Below the pieces are notes generated by a model. The model made no database searches and had not been told where the DNA came from. It worked only from the letters and a program-made list of their open reading frames with translations. 64,000 bases of DNA from Actinobacillus indolicus (GTDB lineage: Bacteria; Pseudomonadota; Gammaproteobacteria; Enterobacterales; Pasteurellaceae), in NCBI RefSeq assembly GCF_004519515.1, contig NZ_CP038145.1, positions 2,187,646-2,251,645 of the forward strand. Reading direction: 5' to 3'. Position 1 is the first letter of the stretch, and each line of letters begins with the position of its first letter. Both the position numbers and the translations under genes were made by a program. Shown piece after piece: positions 60,778-64,000 of the stretch.

Positions 60778-61742
60778 TTAAAAATACTCTGATAATGGTT
60801 TATCTAATGTTTGATTGAGCAAAACCATTAACTTAATGCGCGCTTTCTGTCCACTTAATCCTTGGGTGAAAATAACCCCTTGTTGTTTCAGTTGCTTACC
60901 GCCACCGAGATAATCATACACATCTTGTGTAATGCCATTAAAGGCGCGAGACACCAAGACTACAGGGATATTTGCTTTTAATAACGCAGAAACACCGTCT
61001 AAACAAGAGGGTGGCAAGTTACCGGCGCCTAAGGCTTCAATTACTACACCATCACAGCGACTTTGAGCCAGTTGTTCTAGTAAGAAGCTATCCATGCCGA
61101 CATAGGCTTTTATCAGCTGAATGTTTGATTTTTCCAAACGATCAATCGGAAAGCGTTCGTAAGCGGTCAGATGTTGGAAATAAATTGCACGGTTTTTGGT
61201 AACCAAACCACAAGGTCCAAAGGTGGGCGTTTGGAAGGTTGCTACGTTAGTAGTATGGGTTTTGGTCACAAATTTGGCATTATGAATTTCATCATTCATC
61301 ACCACCAAAACACCTTTGTTTTGGCTTTCATCACTTAATGCCACCAAAATAGCACTTTGTAGGTTAATTAAACCGTCAGAGCCTAATTCATTGCTAGAAC
61401 GCATTGCCCCGGTGATGGCAACGGGAACATTCACTTTAACGCTAAATCAAGGAAATAAGCGGTTTCTTCTAAGGTGTCCGTACCGTGTGTAATCACAATG
61501 CCATCATAACCTTCGGCTAACACAGCCTGTTCGATCCGATCTTTTAACAACTGCCAATGTGCCAACGTAATATGGGGAGAAGGAACGTGTAAAATCGCTT
61601 CTTGATAAAGTTGAGCTGGGTGATTGAGTTTCGCTAACGCCGTTAAAAGTGGGTTTTGAGCTGAAGGCGATACTTTGCCGTCTTCGCCTTCGCTCATTGA
61701 AATGGTTCCACCTGTGTGGAGAATTAATAATTTTTTACTCAT
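60778..61742 (-). CDS. ansA: Cytoplasmic L-asparaginase I, one frameshift
   Basis: Hydrolyses asparagine to aspartate. The N-terminal part has LLILHTGGTISMSEGEDGKV and the second catalytic motif IVITHGTDTLEETAYFLDLA; then one missing base in a short T-run (61435-61437, plus strand) breaks the frame. Restoring it gives LALKVNVPVAITGAMRSSNE and the rest, with GAGNLPPSC and a final SEYF. About 322 residues together. The start abuts the purE stop. Confidence 0.88.
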
Positions 61743-62234
61743 CTAAATTCGTGGGTCTGGATTATCTAACACAGATTGTGTCTGTGCATTACGGAAAGAA
61801 CGCAATTTTAGTGCAATTTAGGGTTAAATGCACCTAAAATTTGAGCCGCTAATAATCCTGCATTTGCCGCCCCAGCTGGACCGATAGCAAGAGTGCCGAC
61901 AGGAATGCCTTTTGGCATTTGAACGATAGAGTAAAGGCTATCGACGCCACTTAACATTGAACTTTTTACCGGTACGCCTAACACGGGAACATCGTTTTTG
62001 CTGCAATCATACCAGGTAAATGTGCCGCACCGCCTGCCCCTGCGATAATTACTTTGTAGCCTTTTTGTTCCGCCGTTTCGGCAAATTCAAACAGTTTATC
62101 TGGGGTACGGTGAGCGGAAACCACTTCAACGTGATAAGGAATGTTAAATTGATCGAGAATTTGGGTTGCTTCAGACATGGTTGCCCAGTCGCTTTTGAAC
62201 CCATTACAATGGCGATTTCAGTTTGTGTCGTCAT
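61743..62234 (-). CDS. purE: N5-carboxyaminoimidazole ribonucleotide mutase, three frameshifts
   Basis: Starts MTTQTEIAIVMGSK; a missing A then hides SDWATMSEATQILDQF, a second missing A follows GMIAAK, after which VPVLGVPVKSSMLSG and GIPVGTLAIGPAGAANAG read on, and a third missing base near 61812 precedes KLRSFRNAQTQSVLDNPDPR with stop at 61743-61745. Corrected length 164 residues, standard for PurE. The conserved MGSKSDW and SAHRTP motifs are present. A perfect PurR box lies upstream. Confidence 0.9.
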
Positions 62235-62287
62235 AATTGAACCTTTTCTTAAACCAAGATACTAACGAACATGGACTTTACCACAAA

Positions 62288-62303
62288 ACGCAAACGTTTG
62301 CTT
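62288..62303 (-). promoter_or_regulatory. PurR operator of purE-ansA-purK
   Basis: ACGCAAACGTTTGCTT matches the PurR consensus AnGCAAnCGnTTnCnT at all fixed positions, 54 bp upstream of purE. Confidence 0.88.
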
Positions 62304-62604
62304 TAAAAATCAAACGTTTTATATTTAACAGGGTAAAAATGGACAAAAAGGGTGGTTTTGTTATCTTGCTACCAATTTATCTACAAATTTTCAACATTTT
62401 TTGAGAAATTTTTAAAAACTGTTGAAAATCAATAAGATAGACTACGAAGAAAATTCGGTAGTAAGCTATTTCTATGGCTTACTTTCTGCTTTTTTGATTT
62501 AAAACAAGAAAGTTTACTGAATTTATGGTTAAAGTTTCAACGGTTGGCAAAATTTTAACAATTTTTGCAATGTTTTATTCATCAGATAAAAAAAGGAAAA
62601 GACT
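62304..62604 (+). promoter_or_regulatory. aceE upstream region
   Basis: A gene-free AT-rich stretch shared by divergent purE and aceE. A good ribosome site AAAGGAAAAG precedes the aceE ATG. Several TTTnAAAA tracts are present, but I see no clear -35/-10 pair or regulator box. No pdhR gene lies in the expected place before aceE. Confidence 0.4.
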
Positions 62605-64000
62605 ATGTCAGAAATGTTAGCACATGACGTAGATCCATTCGAAACGCAAGAATGGTTAGACTCGGTAAACTCTTTAGTTAAAGAAGAAGGTACTGAGCGT
62701 GCGCAATTTATTATTCAACAAGTAATGCAACATGCTCGCACTCAGGGTGTAGGGCTTCCATCAGGCGTAACAACCGACTATGTAAACACAATTCCTGTGT
62801 CTGAACAGCCTGTGTACCCAGGAAATCAAGAAATTGAACGTCGTATTCGTTCAGCCGTTCGCTGGAATGCGATTGCAATGGTATTACGTAGCCAGAAGAA
62901 AGATTTGGATCTCGGCGGTCATATTTCAACTTTCCAATCTTCTGCAACTATGTATGAAGTGTGCTTTAACCACTTCTTCAAAGCAGCAACAGATAAAGAC
63001 GGTGGCGACTTAGTCTTCTCTCAAGGTCACGCAGCTCCAGGTATTTACGCACGTTCTTTCTTAGAAGGCCGTTTAACCGCAGAACAATTAGATAATTTCC
63101 GTCAAGAAGCTTTTGCAGATGGTTTATCTTCTTATCCACACCCGAAATTAATGCCTGAATACTGGCAGTTCTCTACGGTATCTATGGGTTTAGGTCCAGT
63201 GAATGCCATTTATCAAGCACGTTTCTTAAAATATTTACACAATCGTGGTATTAAAATACCTCAGGTCAAACCGTTTATGCTTTCTTAGGTGACGGTGAGA
63301 TGGACGAGATCGAGTCTAAAGGTGCATTAACCGTTGCAGGCCGTGAAAAATTAGATAACTTAATTTTCGTGGTAAGCTGTAACCTTCAACGTTTAGATGG
63401 TCCAGTAAATGGTAACGGTAAAATCGTTCAAGAATTAGAAGGTTTATTCACAGGTGCTGGCTGGGAAGTTATCAAAGTATTATGGGCAAGCAACTGGGAT
63501 AAATTATTTAAAGATACTTCAGGCAAATTAGCACAATTAATGATGGAAGTGGTTGATGGTGACTACTTAACCTTCAAATCAAAAGATGGTGCTTATGTGC
63601 GTGAACACTTCTTCGGTCGTTTCCCCGAAACTGCAGCCTTAGTTGCAGATATGACAGATGATGAAATCTGGCACTTACGTCGTGGTGCACACGATTCTGA
63701 GAAAATGTTTGCTGCCTTTGAACGTGCAAAACGCTCAAATAAACCAGTGGTTATCTTAGCTCACCAAGTAAAAAGGCTATAAAATCCCTGAAGCAGAAAG
63801 TAAAAACACTGCTCACCAATCGAAAAAAATGTCACTAGAAAGCTTAAAAGGCTTCCGTGACTACTTCCACTTACCATTAACGGACGAACAAGTAGAAAAC
63901 TTAGATATGTGACTTTCCCGGAAGGTTCAGAAGAGTACAACTACTTACACGGTCGTCGTAAAGAGTTAAACGGTTATTTACCAGCGCGTAAACCGAAATT
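62605..64000 (+). CDS. aceE: Pyruvate dehydrogenase E1 component, partial and frameshifted
   Basis: Homodimeric E1 of the pyruvate dehydrogenase complex. Seen: DVDPFETQEWLDSVNSLVKE, RRIRSAVRWNAIAMVLRSQK, GGHISTFQSSATMYEVCFNH, FSQGHAAPGIYARSF. At about 63253-63256 one A is missing; restoring it gives NTSGQTVYAFLGDGEMDEIE, the thiamine-diphosphate motif. At about 63770 one extra A and near 63906 one missing T break the frame again, after which VTFPEGSEEYNYLHGRR continues to the window end. Beyond the edge the gene must go on for another 460 or so residues. Confidence 0.92.

Noticed and set aside
59611..62234. True decay of the purE-ansA-purK operon
   Set aside because: All motifs and ends are conserved once single bases beside short runs are restored, and neighbouring aceE shows the same type of indel, so sequence error is the simpler reading.
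1..64000. CRISPR arrays, rRNA genes or further tRNAs
   Set aside because: No regularly spaced repeats, no rRNA signatures and only one tRNA cloverleaf were found on reading both strands.

Overview
The window is chromosomal DNA from a gammaproteobacterium of the family Pasteurellaceae. About 25 exact copies of the 9-mer ACAAGCGGT (the uptake signal of the Actinobacillus pleuropneumoniae / Mannheimia / H. ducreyi branch) lie on both strands, mostly between genes. Gene content (glgBXCA, type-2 argC with argB and argD, tRNA-fMet-rimP-nusA-infB, siaR-type nan genes) and the moderately AT-rich codon use agree. Species cannot be fixed from the sequence alone.

Layout: 1-3.6 kb, minus strand: guaB, then a lipoprotein gene, a DUF1919 gene and a four-hairpin repeat before guaA (cut by the window start). 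3.6-10.9 kb, minus: glycogen operon glgB-glgX-glgC-glgA. 11.2-14.3 kb, minus: argC-argB-argD behind a tandem ArgR operator. 14.4-20.2 kb, plus: second copy of the four-hairpin repeat, aroA, two tiny membrane proteins, an IS1595-family insertion and polA. 20.2-25.1 kb: ilvI-ilvH (minus) divergent from maeB (plus), with a CRP-type site between them. 25.1-26.5 kb: AT-rich remnants of two polymorphic-toxin/immunity modules. 26.7-30.3 kb, minus: parC and a SetA-like sugar exporter. 30.3-40.2 kb, plus: initiator tRNA, three tandem hairpins, rimP, nusA, infB, an inserted yiaW-yiaV-hxpB block, rbfA, truB, mltB. 40.2-41.5 kb, minus: bioD, zapG. 41.6-46.3 kb, plus: rplM-rpsI followed directly at the rpsI stop codon by a 3.5-kb group II intron with a reverse transcriptase/HNH protein. 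46.3-50.1 kb, plus: yaaA, lipoprotein, fieF, a DUF2310 gene, an RNase H-like gene. 50.1-53.2 kb: asnS (minus) and gppA/ppx (plus). 53.2-57 kb, accessory: a second IS1595 element that rewrote the end of gppA, a decapitated gene, a RelE/RHH toxin-antitoxin pair and a tail-gene prophage remnant with a programmed -1 frameshift site. 57.2-59.5 kb: nanQ-siaR-nanA. 59.6-64 kb: purE-ansA-purK (minus, behind a perfect PurR box) and aceE (plus, runs off the end).

How it works together: most of the window is housekeeping metabolism (purines, glycogen, arginine, branched-chain amino acids, shikimate, pyruvate/malate, sialic acid) and translation. The unusual parts are the mobile or selfish pieces: two IS copies with intact 8-bp target duplications, the group II intron behind a ribosomal protein gene, toxin/immunity scraps, the phage remnant and two families of hairpin repeats. 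All four genes from 59.6 kb onward carry single-base indels, nearly all next to homopolymer runs, which looks more like sequence error in that stretch than gene decay.
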